Of a stretch of 64,000 nucleotides of DNA, positions 26,711-35,069 are shown one piece after another. The stretch comes from Paraburkholderia lycopersici (GTDB lineage Bacteria > Pseudomonadota > Gammaproteobacteria > Burkholderiales > Burkholderiaceae): contig NZ_FMYQ01000010.1 of NCBI RefSeq assembly GCF_900096975.1, positions 124,001 through 188,000 on the forward strand, given 5' to 3'. Made by a program: the position numbers and the translations under genes. Below the pieces are notes generated by a model, which did not search any database, was not told the origin of the DNA, and worked only from the letters and a program-made list of their open reading frames with translations. The stretch's first letter is position 1. Every line of letters begins with the position of its first letter.

Positions 26711-26764
26711 GAATCCATATCTGGAGGAGACATGGAGGAGACGAGAAAAGTATAGGGTTTTCCC

Positions 26765-27103
26765 CTAACCTATGCAACCGTTTTTTTGCGGCCCCGCATC
26801 ACGCCTGTCGCGCTGCACCGCGCCGAAATGAAAAGCCAGAAAGAGTCCTGTAACAAGCCCGCCCGCAAGTGCAGCCAGCACGTCCCCGATCGTGATGAGG
26901 TGGTCGAAGTGGCGCGTGGCTAGCGCCAGCGTGATCGAGAGATTCACGAAGGCCCAAACCACGTTCACGGCGGGCGACGAATCCCCCCTGCCCGGCGGAC
27001 GCGCGAACGGCGTGGGAAACGGCAGCCCCTGCAGGCCGGAAGTCAGGTGCGGAATCGCATTGCAAAAGAATGCTCCAGCGAAAAAGAGCCAGACGTGCTG
27101 CAT
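26765..27103 (-). CDS. Small inner-membrane protein of unknown function
   Basis: 112 residues with three hydrophobic segments (MQHVWLFFAGAFFCNAIPHL; NVVWAFVNLSITLALA; DVLAALAGGLVTGLFLAFHFG). ATG 27103 is chosen since GGAGGT lies seven bases upstream. The pattern FxGxFFCNAIPHLxxGLxGxPFPTPF is familiar from short conserved membrane proteins of proteobacteria, but I know no function. It ends before a strong terminator. Confidence 0.75.
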   Translation of the reverse strand: MQHVWLFFAGAFFCNAIPHLTSGLQGLPFPTPFARPPGRGDSSPAVNVVWAFVNLSITLALATRHFDHLITIGDVLAALAGGLVTGLFLAFHFGAVQRDRRDAGPQKNGCIG

Positions 27104-27152
27104 GTCGCTTACCTCCGCGGTGTGAAAGGAAAAGTAAAAGGGAAAACACCCG

Positions 27153-27617
27153 TCAGGTCCGGTCGAGGCGCTCCGCCCCGACGCGCCTGCGGCGCGCAAG
27201 GAACCGCGCAGCCGCGGGACCGATGACCAGCACGGCCAGAAAGCGCGCCATCTGCATGGCCATCACGAATCGAACGTCCACGCTGGTCGACGCCGCGATG
27301 ATGGCCACGGAATCAGCCCCCCCCCCGGGCCTGTCGCGAGACAGGCCGTAAGCGGATCGATGCCAGCGCGCAAGCGTCTTCGCGAGCGGTAGCCGCCAGT
27401 GCGGGGAACCACACGATCGGCGCGCCATGTGAGGGCTCGCGCCCAGCAGCCGCGCGAGAACGGACGCAATAGCCGCGACGAGCAATACACGAAGGTATTG
27501 CATGACCGCGACGAGTTAGGCATCCGCGCCGAATGATTCGGCTATCGGCGTCATGATCGTTGCGGCGCCAGGAATCACGCCCCATAACGGCGTGAATAGT
27601 AGAGGCCATCCTCGCAT
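27153..27617 (-). pseudogene. AbrB-family membrane transporter, broken
   Basis: On the minus strand from 27617 the frame reads MRGWPLLFTPLWGVIPGAAT and IMTPIAESFGADA, then a TAA, then LVAVMQYLRVLLVAAIASVLARLLG, and later DSVAIIAASTSVDVRFVMAMQMARFLAVLVIGPAAARF. These are the conserved helices of the AbrB (duplication-domain) membrane family, but the internal part is deleted or scrambled and the whole is less than half the usual 350 residues. Not functional. Confidence 0.75.
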
Positions 27618-27686
27618 AAGTCAATTCACGGGATAAACCACGCGTTTTATTCGGCACAATACAGTGAGAAATTGACCGTGCTACTA

Positions 27687-27714
27687 TGCGAGGAATTCCT
27701 CAAAAATCCTCGCA
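27687..27714 (+). promoter_or_regulatory. Inverted repeat, likely TetR operator
   Basis: TGCGAGGA (27687-27694) and TCCTCGCA (27707-27714) form a perfect 8-bp inverted repeat 17 bases before the TetR start codon. A third copy of TCCTCGCA is at 27610-27617 at the head of the AbrB pseudogene. This fits autoregulation by the TetR protein. Confidence 0.5.
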
Positions 27715-27731
27715 TTTACCTGGTTAGCTGC

Positions 27732-28364
27732 ATGAGCTCATCCCCGCCCCTCATGGAACCCGCACGCCCCACCGAACCCAAACGCGAACGGGGCCGCCGG
27801 CGCGTGGCCGCCATCATGGAGGCGGCCGTTGCTGTTTTCACCGAAAAAGGCTACGACGCGGCCACCATGACCGAAATCGCGGCGCGTTCTTCCACCGCGA
27901 TCGGCTCGCTATATCGTTTCTTCCCGACCAAGGAAGCACTGGCGGACGCGCTGCTGCTGCGCTACGCGCTGCAGGCAAAGAACGGACTTGCCGAACTCCA
28001 GCAGCAAGTCCCGGAAATGACGCTGGAAGGCATAGCCGATGCGCTCGTCGACTTCATGCTTCTGCTGCAATCGCAACGCGGTTATGCCACTGCGCTGGTC
28101 GACGCCCGCAGCGGCAGCGACGACCATCGCAAGCGCTTTCGTGAAGCCATGCGCAACGGCGTTGCAAGCATCCTGACCAAGGCGATAGCCGGTCTCAAGC
28201 CGGCCAAAGCCAAGGTCGTCGCGGTCGTGCTGCTTCACATGCTCAAAGGTGTGACAGGCGTCGCCAGCGAAGAACCGGCGTCGCGCGCCATGCTGCTGAC
28301 GGAGCTTCGTAGTCTCGTGCGTCTGTACCTCGTGTCGGCTTCGGAGCGCGCTGGCGGGAAATAG
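27732..28364 (+). CDS. TetR-family transcriptional regulator
   Basis: 210 residues. The N-terminal HTH reads IMEAAVAVFTEKGYDAATMTEIAARSSTAIGSLYRFFPTKEALADALL, textbook TetR; the C-terminal ligand domain is ordinary in length. ATG 27732 (MSSSPP) is preferred over the earlier GTG 27672 because the inverted repeat lies before it; ATG 27753 is also possible. It is divergent from the broken AbrB transporter gene, which was presumably its target, so the regulator may now control only itself or distant genes. Confidence 0.9.
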   Translation: MSSSPPLMEPARPTEPKRERGRRRVAAIMEAAVAVFTEKGYDAATMTEIAARSSTAIGSLYRFFPTKEALADALLLRYALQAKNGLAELQQQVPEMTLEGIADALVDFMLLLQSQRGYATALVDARSGSDDHRKRFREAMRNGVASILTKAIAGLKPAKAKVVAVVLLHMLKGVTGVASEEPASRAMLLTELRSLVRLYLVSASERAGGK

Positions 28365-28424
28365 CTTGCCGCCCCGCAGAACCGGCGTGTGACACGCCAA
28401 GCCTTTGTGCGCTACCATCCGCGC

Positions 28425-28688
28425 ATGTCCGAACATCCGCTGCCCGCTGCCGCGGCTGTGCCGTTCACGGCCGCCGTGCAGCCGCCTGGCCCGCACGCCA
28501 CTGCATTGGCGCGCGCCATCGCGCTTCTCGCCCTGGGGCGCGCTCACCACAAGACGGTCATCGAGATTGCATATGGCCGTGGACTTCGGAGTGCTTCGAA
28601 TTTCAAGCGCGCGTCCAGACGCGCATTCGATATGTCGCCGCCGGAATTTCGGCGCTTTTCGCTTGCCATGTCGGGGTTGTGCCCGTGA
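28425..28688 (+). pseudogene. AraC-like C-terminal helix-turn-helix scrap
   Basis: The frame of 87 codons ends with KTVIEIAYGRGLRSASNFKRASRRAFDMSPPEFRRFSL, which matches only the last helix-turn-helix of AraC proteins (IAxxxGFxSxSxFxRAFRRxFxxSPxEFR). No first HTH or sensor domain is present; the preceding 40 codons are Ala/Pro-rich. It is most likely a decayed fragment, though a small expressed protein cannot be excluded. Confidence 0.55.
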
Positions 28689-28707
28689 CCGACCTTAGCC
28701 TGCTCCC

Positions 28708-29217
28708 ATGCCCGTCTACATCGCCCTTTTACGCGCCGTGAATGTCGGCGGCACCGGCAAACTCCCGATGCCTGAACTTCGCGCCATGTGCGAAGCGCTC
28801 GGCTTCACGCGCGTCCGCACCTATATTGCGAGCGGCAACGTCGTATTCGAAAGCCGGCTTGCCGAGGCTTCCGTGAAGAAGCGGCTCGAACAGAGTCTCT
28901 CGACGTACGCAGGCAAGCCGGTCGGCGTGGCCATGCGCTCAGCCGCGGAACTGGCCGCCGTGCTGCAGCGCAATCCGTTCCCTGGTGCCGCGCCCGATCG
29001 CACCGTCGCCATCTTTCTCGATTGCCCTCCGCCTGCCAATGCACTCGACGCGGTGAGCGGCCGGAAGGCAGAGGAAATATGTTTAGGTATCCGTGAGATT
29101 TACGTGAACTACAAGGACGGCATCGGTCAGTCGAAGCTCAAGATCGCCGCAGCCAGAACCGGCACCGCGCGCAACATGAATACCGTGGCGAAAATTCTGG
29201 AGATGGCGCAGGCGTAG
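28708..29217 (+). CDS. DUF1697 domain protein
   Basis: 169 residues: MPVYIALLRAVNVGGTGKLPMPELR, GFTRVRTYIASGNVVFESR, then GREIY-like VNYKDGIGQSKL and a C-terminal ARNMNTVAKILEMA. These are the conserved stretches of the DUF1697 family (RGINVGG, SGNVVF, TARNWNTVxKL). Soluble cytoplasmic protein of unknown function. Full length. It follows the AraC-like scrap by 19 bases. Confidence 0.9.
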   Translation: MPVYIALLRAVNVGGTGKLPMPELRAMCEALGFTRVRTYIASGNVVFESRLAEASVKKRLEQSLSTYAGKPVGVAMRSAAELAAVLQRNPFPGAAPDRTVAIFLDCPPPANALDAVSGRKAEEICLGIREIYVNYKDGIGQSKLKIAAARTGTARNMNTVAKILEMAQA

Positions 29218-29265
29218 TCGTCTGCCTGAGTCGCGCCGACTGCTGCCGGGTCTGCGCCGAATTGC

Positions 29266-30462
29266 TCAGCCTTCCTTTCCGTCCACGCGTGGCGTGATGA
29301 GCCAGCCCGCGTAACGGTAGCAATACGCGGCGAACGCGAGAACCCAGCAGGCACCCGAAGCTTCGATCCAGAACATGAGCCATTGCGGCGCGAGCCACGG
29401 CCCCAGCACGCGGATCAGCGCGGCGGTCACGAGCAACGCATAGCCGGCGATATCGAAGCGGCCTGCTACCAGCTTGCGGCCCGTATGGCCGCGCGCCGTG
29501 CGCGTGATCATCGCCATGATTGCGCCGCCGATCGCTCCCACCGTGAACGCGTGCATGGCGAGCGTATGCGCGACGAGACCCAGCGCGGCAAGCGCGAGCA
29601 GCACGAAGCCCACGGGTATCCACGCATAGGCGATGTGCAGGATGGAAAGAATCGGCCGGTTGCCCACCTGCCACGAACGCCAGCCCCAAAGCCGCGCGCC
29701 CTGCGCGCACGCCGCCGCGAGCGCCGCCGCGGCAGCGAGCACGCCGGAACCGAGCGCCGCATCGAGCACGAAGGCCAGCGCGCTGAGCGGCATCACTGCG
29801 CGCTCGACCGCGCTCCAGCGCCGGGACGCGTAACCGGGCAATGCATTGGCCGTGAACGACGGAATGATGCGCCCGCCAATGATCGTGATGAACAGCACCA
29901 GCATGCCCACGGCGAGGTAGGCACTGTGCAGCGCCCATGGCGCTCGCGCGAACAGCATGGAGAGATGGAACGCCACGTTGAGGGCGGCGAGCAGGCCGAG
30001 CGCAAGCGGCAGAAAGATGTTGTGGCTATTCTTCGCGCGAAGGAGCACGCGCAGAAGCGCGAGAGCGGACACCGGAAGGAACAGGCTGTCGACTACCGCG
30101 GCAACGGCCGGCGAGCCATAGGCGACGGCGATTCGTCCCGCGAGCCACAACAGCCACAGCGCCGCCAGGGACTTGCCCTGTGCGGGCGTCACCGAGGTCC
30201 AGGCGCGGACTGCGGTCAGCAGAAAACCCACGACGATCGCAGCGCCGAAGCCGAAGATCATCTCGTGAACATGCCAGAACATGCCCGGCAGATACGAACT
30301 GAATCCGGGCAACGGGTGCCCGGCATAGGCGGCCATCCAGGCGAGCAACGCGGCGGCGCCGAACAGCGCCCCGCCGAGATAGAACGGCCGGAAGCCGAGG
30401 GCCCACAGCGCGAAGCCGCCACGGGCCCTCGGGGCAGGCTCCTCGATTCGATAGACGTTCAT
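29266..30462 (-). CDS. nnrS: NnrS-family membrane protein (nitric-oxide stress)
   Basis: 398 residues, about 12 membrane helices. NnrS landmarks: LGFRPFYLGGALFGA at the N-terminus, FWHVHEMIFGFGAAIVVGFLLTAVRAWT, GGRIIPSFTANAL, HAFTVGAIGGAIMAMITRTARGHTGR. The family is a haem- and copper-containing membrane protein that eases nitrosative stress. ATG 30462 has GGGAG five bases upstream. The upstream region carries a sequence close to the NsrR operator (30478-30500), which supports an NO-related role. It is monocistronic here. Confidence 0.92.
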   Translation of the reverse strand: MNVYRIEEPAPRARGGFALWALGFRPFYLGGALFGAAALLAWMAAYAGHPLPGFSSYLPGMFWHVHEMIFGFGAAIVVGFLLTAVRAWTSVTPAQGKSLAALWLLWLAGRIAVAYGSPAVAAVVDSLFLPVSALALLRVLLRAKNSHNIFLPLALGLLAALNVAFHLSMLFARAPWALHSAYLAVGMLVLFITIIGGRIIPSFTANALPGYASRRWSAVERAVMPLSALAFVLDAALGSGVLAAAAALAAACAQGARLWGWRSWQVGNRPILSILHIAYAWIPVGFVLLALAALGLVAHTLAMHAFTVGAIGGAIMAMITRTARGHTGRKLVAGRFDIAGYALLVTAALIRVLGPWLAPQWLMFWIEASGACWVLAFAAYCYRYAGWLITPRVDGKEG

Positions 30463-30477
30463 GGATGCTCCCGCATA

Positions 30478-30500
30478 TACATACATTTTTAGCGCATCTT
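30478..30500 (-). promoter_or_regulatory. Candidate NsrR binding site upstream of nnrS
   Basis: Read on the minus strand the site is AAGATGCGCTA, one A, then AAATGTATGTA. This is close to the 11-1-11 NsrR consensus (AAGATGCATTT, N, AAATGCATCTT). It ends 16 bases before the nnrS ATG, where a repressor could block transcription. Confidence 0.6.
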
Positions 30501-30812
30501 ATATGGGTCGGCGAAAAATTGCTGCGGCGGCATTCGTTGGTCCGGCGCGGAAGAGGTCGAAAAAACCGTAAAAATCCGGAGAAACCCGCAACAGGCGTGG
30601 ACAATGGGCCTGAAGAACCGGAAACGCGATGTAGTGTCGCACGTGGGTTTCAATCGTCGGAATCGCACGATTTCAGATCAATTCGCGTCGCGATTTCCTG
30701 AATACCAAGGAACGCCGCTGCTTAGCGCAAAATTCTTGTCGTCAGAAGAACGCCAGGCGTGTCTGGCGGCAAAAATGCTAGGATCGGCGAGTAAAAGCAC
30801 GTTGCCTTGAAG
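30501..30812. other. Divergent intergenic region between nnrS and the GntR gene
   Basis: About 310 bases. Short plus-strand frames only. GTGTCGCACGTGGGTTTCAA near 30635 looks ordinary. The right end merges into the GntR operator at 30813. Confidence 0.4.
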
Positions 30813-30823
30813 TGGTCGGACCA
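30813..30823 (+). promoter_or_regulatory. GntR operator 1 (TGGTCGGACCA)
   Basis: TGGTCGGACCA has perfect TGGTC/GACCA arms around one base and lies 12 bases before the GntR start codon. The same core recurs at 31700-31712 upstream of the MFS gene. The TGGTnnnACCA form is typical of FadR-group GntR regulators. Confidence 0.65.
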
Positions 30824-30835
30824 GTGAGAATTGCC

Positions 30836-31603
30836 ATGCGAAAAGACAACCCGGAAGTACGCGTGAAGATCGCCGACGTGGTGGCGGAGCGCATGGAAAG
30901 CCTGATTGTCGATGGCGTATTGAAGCCGGGCCAGGCGCTGCCTTCCGAGCGACGTCTGATGGTCAAACTGGGCGTATCGCGCTCGGCGCTGCGAGAAGGG
31001 CTGAAGGTGCTGCGCGCGCACGGGATTATCGAAACTGAACAGGGGCGCGGTTCGTTCGTTGCTGCCCTGACCACGCAACCCGCCCTCACGCCCATGATGC
31101 ATCTGCTCGGCTCGCAGCCGAGGACGCTCTACGACATTTTCGAAGTGCGCGAACTGCTCGAGGCCGAATCCGCGCGGCTTGCCGCGCTGCGCGGTACGCA
31201 GGCGGATTTTGCGCTCATTACCCGCCGATACGAGGAGATGGTCGCCGCAAACCAAAGCGAGGTTGGAGAATCGGCCAGGGCACGGCTCGACTATGCGTTC
31301 CACCTCGCGATCTGCGAAGCGTCGCATAACCCCGTGCTCGTGCACACGTTAAGTTCGCTCACCGACCTGCTGCTGAGTTCGGTCTTCGCCTCCGTGAACA
31401 ATCTCTACCATCGCGAAGCGGAAAAGCGCGTGATCGACAGGCAGCATGCCCGTCTTTACAAGGCCGTGATCGGCAAACAACCCGCGCCGGCACGCCGGGC
31501 TGCGAGCACGCACATCGCCTCCACGATTGCCCGTCTGAGAGAAATCGAAGCGGAAGAGCAACGTCTGGTGCGGGCGGCGTTGCGGCTCAAGGGCTGGGAA
31601 TAG
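30836..31603 (+). CDS. GntR-family regulator, FadR/FCD group
   Basis: 255 residues. The winged HTH is KIADVVAERMESLIVDGVLKPGQALPSERRLMVKLGVSRSALREGLKVLRAHGIIETEQGRGSF; the C-terminal FCD domain has LYDIFEVRELLEAESARLAA and metal-site residues in LDYAFHLAICEASHNPVLVH. ATG 30836 is chosen; the GTG at 30812 lies inside the operator. It precedes an ACS-type MFS carrier, and both carry the same palindrome upstream, so it probably represses itself and the carrier until a carboxylic-acid ligand appears. Confidence 0.93.
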   Translation: MRKDNPEVRVKIADVVAERMESLIVDGVLKPGQALPSERRLMVKLGVSRSALREGLKVLRAHGIIETEQGRGSFVAALTTQPALTPMMHLLGSQPRTLYDIFEVRELLEAESARLAALRGTQADFALITRRYEEMVAANQSEVGESARARLDYAFHLAICEASHNPVLVHTLSSLTDLLLSSVFASVNNLYHREAEKRVIDRQHARLYKAVIGKQPAPARRAASTHIASTIARLREIEAEEQRLVRAALRLKGWE

Positions 31604-31699
31604 CACAGGCGGCGCGTCTAAGCGGGCCCACGCGTCCAGCCGCGTGCCCGCGCCACGACTGAGTCGCGCGGAAAATCGCATCTGGCACCGAAAAATTAA

Positions 31700-31712
31700 C
31701 TGGTAGGACCAG
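31700..31712 (+). promoter_or_regulatory. GntR operator 2 (CTGGTAGGACCAG)
   Basis: CTGGTAGGACCAG differs from operator 1 only at the centre and is extended by one pair. It lies about 100 bases before the MFS start. Confidence 0.6.
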
Positions 31713-31809
31713 CGCTGTTGCGTCTCGACAGCCGCGTAATGGCGCGGAACAATGCGGGCACGCAAACTAAGCGGCGGCGTGAAGCCGCACACGAATCTGG
31801 AGACTCGCG

Positions 31810-33177
31810 ATGAACCCGCATGACCCAACGGGCGTGTCCGCTCGCCTTGCCACCCACCGCCCCCAAACCCTGACGGCACCTGCCGGATTCGAAACCGCAA
31901 CTTACGCGAAGGTGACTTTGCGTTTGTTGCCGTTCCTTTTCATCTGCTATGTCGCGGCTTATCTGGATCGCGTCAACGTCGGGTTCGCGAAGCTGCAAAT
32001 GCTCAGCGACCTGAAGTTCAGCGAGTCGGTATATGGGCTCGGCGCGGGGATTTTCTTCATCGGCTATTTCGTGTTCGAAGTCCCGAGCAATATCCTCCTG
32101 CATCGTGTAGGGGCGCGTGTCTGGATCAGCCGCATCATGGTGACATGGGCGATCGTATCGGCGGCGTCGGTCTTCGTGAAGTCGCCGGGGACGTTCTACG
32201 CGCTACGCTTTTTGCTTGGCATCGCCGAGGCAGGGTTCTTTCCCGGCATCGTGCTCTATCTGACCTACTGGTATCCGTCGATGCGCCGCGGCCGGATGAA
32301 CGCGCTTTTCATGATCGGCATTCCCGTTGCCGGCGTACTCGGCGGCCCGCTGTCGGGCTGGATCATGCAGGCGTTCAACGGCGTGCGCGGCCTGTCGAAC
32401 TGGCAGTGGCTGTTTCTGCTCGAAGCGATCCCGTCGCTGGTGCTCGGCGTCATCACGCCGTTCGTGCTGCCGAACGGCATCCGCGCCGCCTCGTGGCTCG
32501 ACGATCGGCAGAAGCAGCTGCTCGAAGGAAACATCGCTTGCGACGCGCACGCGGGAGCGGAGGCGTCGCTGAAAAGCATCGTGTCGAATGGCCGTGTATG
32601 GCAGCTCGCAGCGGTTTACTTCTGCTGCATGATGGGTCTCTACGGCGTGAGTTTCTATTTGCCGACGCTGATCAAGGCGGCAGGCGTGAAAGACGCACTC
32701 GACGTCGGCTTTCTGGCCGCGGTGCCGTATGCGGTCGCGATCGTATCGATGATTCTCGTTGCGCGCAGTTCGGACCGCCGCAACGAGCGGCGCTGGCATC
32801 TCGCAACGGCGGCCGTCGCCGCGGCAGTGGGCCTGTACGCAAGCACGCTCCACACGGGAAATCTGGCCTTCGTATTGATCACGCTGTCGCTCGGCACGGC
32901 CGGCGTATTGTCGATGATGCCGGTTTTCTGGACCTATCCGAGCAGCGTGCTAAGCGGCACAGCCGCCGCCGCCGGGATTGCGATGATCAACTCGATCGGC
33001 AATCTCGCCGGCTTCGTCAGCCCGTCGATCATCGGCTGGATGAAGGACGCGACGCACAGCACGAACGCCGGCCTGATCGTCGTCGCATTGGCGCTGCTGG
33101 CCGGAGCGGTGCTGACGCTGACGCAGAGCGCGGCGTCGGCGTCGGTGACGGCGGCGTCGGGGGCGAGCCGGGCCTGA
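31810..33177 (+). CDS. MFS transporter, anion:cation symporter (ACS) type
   Basis: 455 residues, 12 helices. Helix 1 reads LPFLFICYVAAYLDRVNVGFAKLQM, typical of ACS-family carriers of organic anions (phthalate permease, glucarate and similar); ALRFLLGIAEAGFFPGIVLYLTYWYPSMRRGRMNA is the family signature. The start ATG 31810 is preceded by CTGGAGACTCGCG. It forms a unit with the upstream GntR regulator. Probable substrate: a carboxylated sugar or aromatic acid; not determinable. No catabolic enzyme follows. Confidence 0.92.
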   Translation: MNPHDPTGVSARLATHRPQTLTAPAGFETATYAKVTLRLLPFLFICYVAAYLDRVNVGFAKLQMLSDLKFSESVYGLGAGIFFIGYFVFEVPSNILLHRVGARVWISRIMVTWAIVSAASVFVKSPGTFYALRFLLGIAEAGFFPGIVLYLTYWYPSMRRGRMNALFMIGIPVAGVLGGPLSGWIMQAFNGVRGLSNWQWLFLLEAIPSLVLGVITPFVLPNGIRAASWLDDRQKQLLEGNIACDAHAGAEASLKSIVSNGRVWQLAAVYFCCMMGLYGVSFYLPTLIKAAGVKDALDVGFLAAVPYAVAIVSMILVARSSDRRNERRWHLATAAVAAAVGLYASTLHTGNLAFVLITLSLGTAGVLSMMPVFWTYPSSVLSGTAAAAGIAMINSIGNLAGFVSPSIIGWMKDATHSTNAGLIVVALALLAGAVLTLTQSAASASVTAASGASRA

Positions 33178-33452
33178 TACCCGTTCATTCCAGTCTCCCG
33201 CCTGGCGGCGCATGTAGAACGTTTCGCGTCGCCGGGCGATTTCCCGGCGCGCGCAACGTGCTCATCAGCAATGCACGAGCGCGCCTCACCGGCCCGTTGC
33301 GGCTATCGCTCCGGAACGAGCCGTATGCCGTGCGCCCCGGCGCGTTGCCGCGCATTAGCCAGAGCAACCGCAGCTCGGCGCGAAGCGTGAACGGCGTACA
33401 GGCACAATCGGCAAACGTCACGCTTCGCCCTCTCTCTCGTGCGGTCGCGCTG

Positions 33453-33839
33453 CTACTGCCCTGGCGCCTTCACGCTCAAACTGCTGGTTACGTCGCGCAC
33501 GCCGTTCACGCCTTTTGCGGCCGCGACCGCTACGTCGATCTGCCCCGCGTCGGGCACGGAGCCACCGAGCGTGACCGCGCCGCCTTGCGCGATCACGACG
33601 ATCCGTCCCGAGTCCAGCCCCTTGACGCGGACCAGTGCACGACGCACCGTCTTCGCAAGCGCCCGGTCGGCCCTGCGTTTCTCCTTGCGGCTCTGCGCGG
33701 GCGCGGAGACCGCAGCCGGCGCCGAAGCGGCGACGCCCGAATCCCCCTGCGACTGGGCATACGCGCCCGGAACGCCGATTATCGCGGCGAGCAGCGCCGC
33801 CGCCATCCACAGATCAAGCCTTTTCATCTTCACGCTCAT
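33453..33839 (-). CDS. BON-domain periplasmic protein
   Basis: 128 residues with a signal peptide (MAAALLAAIIGVPGAYAQ) and a C-terminal BON domain: KTVRRALVRVKGLDSGRIVVIAQGGAVTLGGSVPDAGQIDVAVAAAKGVNGVRDVTSSLSV. BON domains bind membranes or ligands in the periplasm. ATG 33839 has GAGG four bases upstream. It follows the porin gene at the tail of the phenol locus, 49 bases away on the same strand, so it may be co-transcribed; its part in phenol use is unknown. Confidence 0.85.
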   Translation of the reverse strand: MSVKMKRLDLWMAAALLAAIIGVPGAYAQSQGDSGVAASAPAAVSAPAQSRKEKRRADRALAKTVRRALVRVKGLDSGRIVVIAQGGAVTLGGSVPDAGQIDVAVAAAKGVNGVRDVTSSLSVKAPGQ

Positions 33840-33888
33840 ATATCCTCGATGTACCCGTTGAGCCATGTCCGACCGCTACCGAAGCGGA

Positions 33889-34968
33889 TCAGAAAACGTG
33901 GCGGACGCCGATGTTCACGCCCGTCGTCGTTCCGGACGGGCTGAATAGCGCATTGTTGACCGACAGCCCCGTGTCCATTGCCCCGTGGTTGTTGACCACG
34001 GCCACCTGCCCATAGAGCGTCGTTCTGTGCGAGAGGAAATACTGCGCGCCGAGCGCGCCCATCACGGAATGGTTGGTCGTCGCATTACGGTCGCTCACGT
34101 ACCAGACGCCGCCGTTGAGATCGAGGTCCGGCAGTGCGAGAAAGTCGAGGCCGGCATCGTAGACATTGCTGTCGAAGCCGCCGGCCACCTTGTAGTTGGT
34201 GAACGACGCCTTCGCGGTCAGCTTCCCGATCTTGTACGACGCGCCCAGCATGCGCCCCTCGAACGCGACGTTGGTCGGCGGCGCCGTGTTGACCGAGCCG
34301 CCGCTGTTGCCGTCATAGAACGCGCCCTCGACCATGAACGTGCCGTTGTCGTACTTCAGGCTCACCGAATACTGTCGCCCCGACTGGAAATTGCCCGCCA
34401 CGCCGCCGAACGAGAACATCGCGCGTCCCGAGAAACCCGCCACGACCGGGCTCGAGTACGACACCGCGTTGGCATTGAAGACGCCGGTGCCGAGCACGTG
34501 ATCGAGGTAGATCGGCAGGCCGCTGCCGAACTGCGACAACCCGCGCGGATCGAGATCGTAGAGCGACAGGAAGAACGGCGAGAACTGCAAACCGAGCTTC
34601 AGCTCGCCGAAGCGGTTGGCAAGCCCGACGTAGGCCTGGCGCCCGAACAGGTTGCCGTTCGAATCGTTGAAGCCGCCGTTTGCGACGCTGAAGCCGCTTT
34701 CGAGCCTGAATTCCGCCTTCAGGCCGCCGCCAAGATCCTCGGTCCCCATCAACCCGAACTGCGAGGGCGCCGTGCCGCTATCGACGAACGAGAACTGCTT
34801 GCCGGCATTGCCGCCCGTCGCGGGATCGAGCGTCTTGCTCGTATAAAGCAGGCCGCCGTCGATCACGCCGTACAGCGTCACGTTCGACTGCGCGTGCGCG
34901 GCGCCCGCGAACAGAACACTCGCCATGCCGGCGATTCCGGCCATGCGGAACTTTCGTTGACTGAACAT
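33889..34968 (-). CDS. Outer-membrane porin (Burkholderia trimeric type)
   Basis: A 359-residue precursor with signal peptide MFSQRKFRMAGIAGMASVLFAGAAHA and mature start QSNVTLYGVIDGG. Porin landmarks: FGLMGTEDLGGGLKAEFRLE and GRQAYVGLANRFGELKLG; the last residue is Phe (GVRHVF). AGGAGAC precedes the ATG. It lies 101 bases past dmpD on the same strand, with a hairpin between, so it could be the entry porin for aromatic substrates or simply a neighbour. It is distinct from the porin in the hydantoinase-like operon. Confidence 0.93.
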   Translation of the reverse strand: MFSQRKFRMAGIAGMASVLFAGAAHAQSNVTLYGVIDGGLLYTSKTLDPATGGNAGKQFSFVDSGTAPSQFGLMGTEDLGGGLKAEFRLESGFSVANGGFNDSNGNLFGRQAYVGLANRFGELKLGLQFSPFFLSLYDLDPRGLSQFGSGLPIYLDHVLGTGVFNANAVSYSSPVVAGFSGRAMFSFGGVAGNFQSGRQYSVSLKYDNGTFMVEGAFYDGNSGGSVNTAPPTNVAFEGRMLGASYKIGKLTAKASFTNYKVAGGFDSNVYDAGLDFLALPDLDLNGGVWYVSDRNATTNHSVMGALGAQYFLSHRTTLYGQVAVVNNHGAMDTGLSVNNALFSPSGTTTGVNIGVRHVF

Positions 34969-35031
34969 GCATTTGTCTCCTGACCTTGAATTATCTGTCT
35001 GGTTTTTTTATTTACTTCGCACTACTTTTCT

Positions 35032-35059
35032 CGTACCGCGCATGAAGCTGCGCGGTACG
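35032..35059 (-). terminator. Hairpin after dmpD
   Basis: CGTACCGCGC (35032-35041) and GCGCGGTACG (35050-35059) form a perfect 10-bp stem with an 8-base loop, 11 bases past the dmpD stop. No T-run follows on the minus strand, so it may attenuate or stabilise rather than fully terminate. Confidence 0.55.
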
Positions 35060-35069
35060 CGATGCGCTT

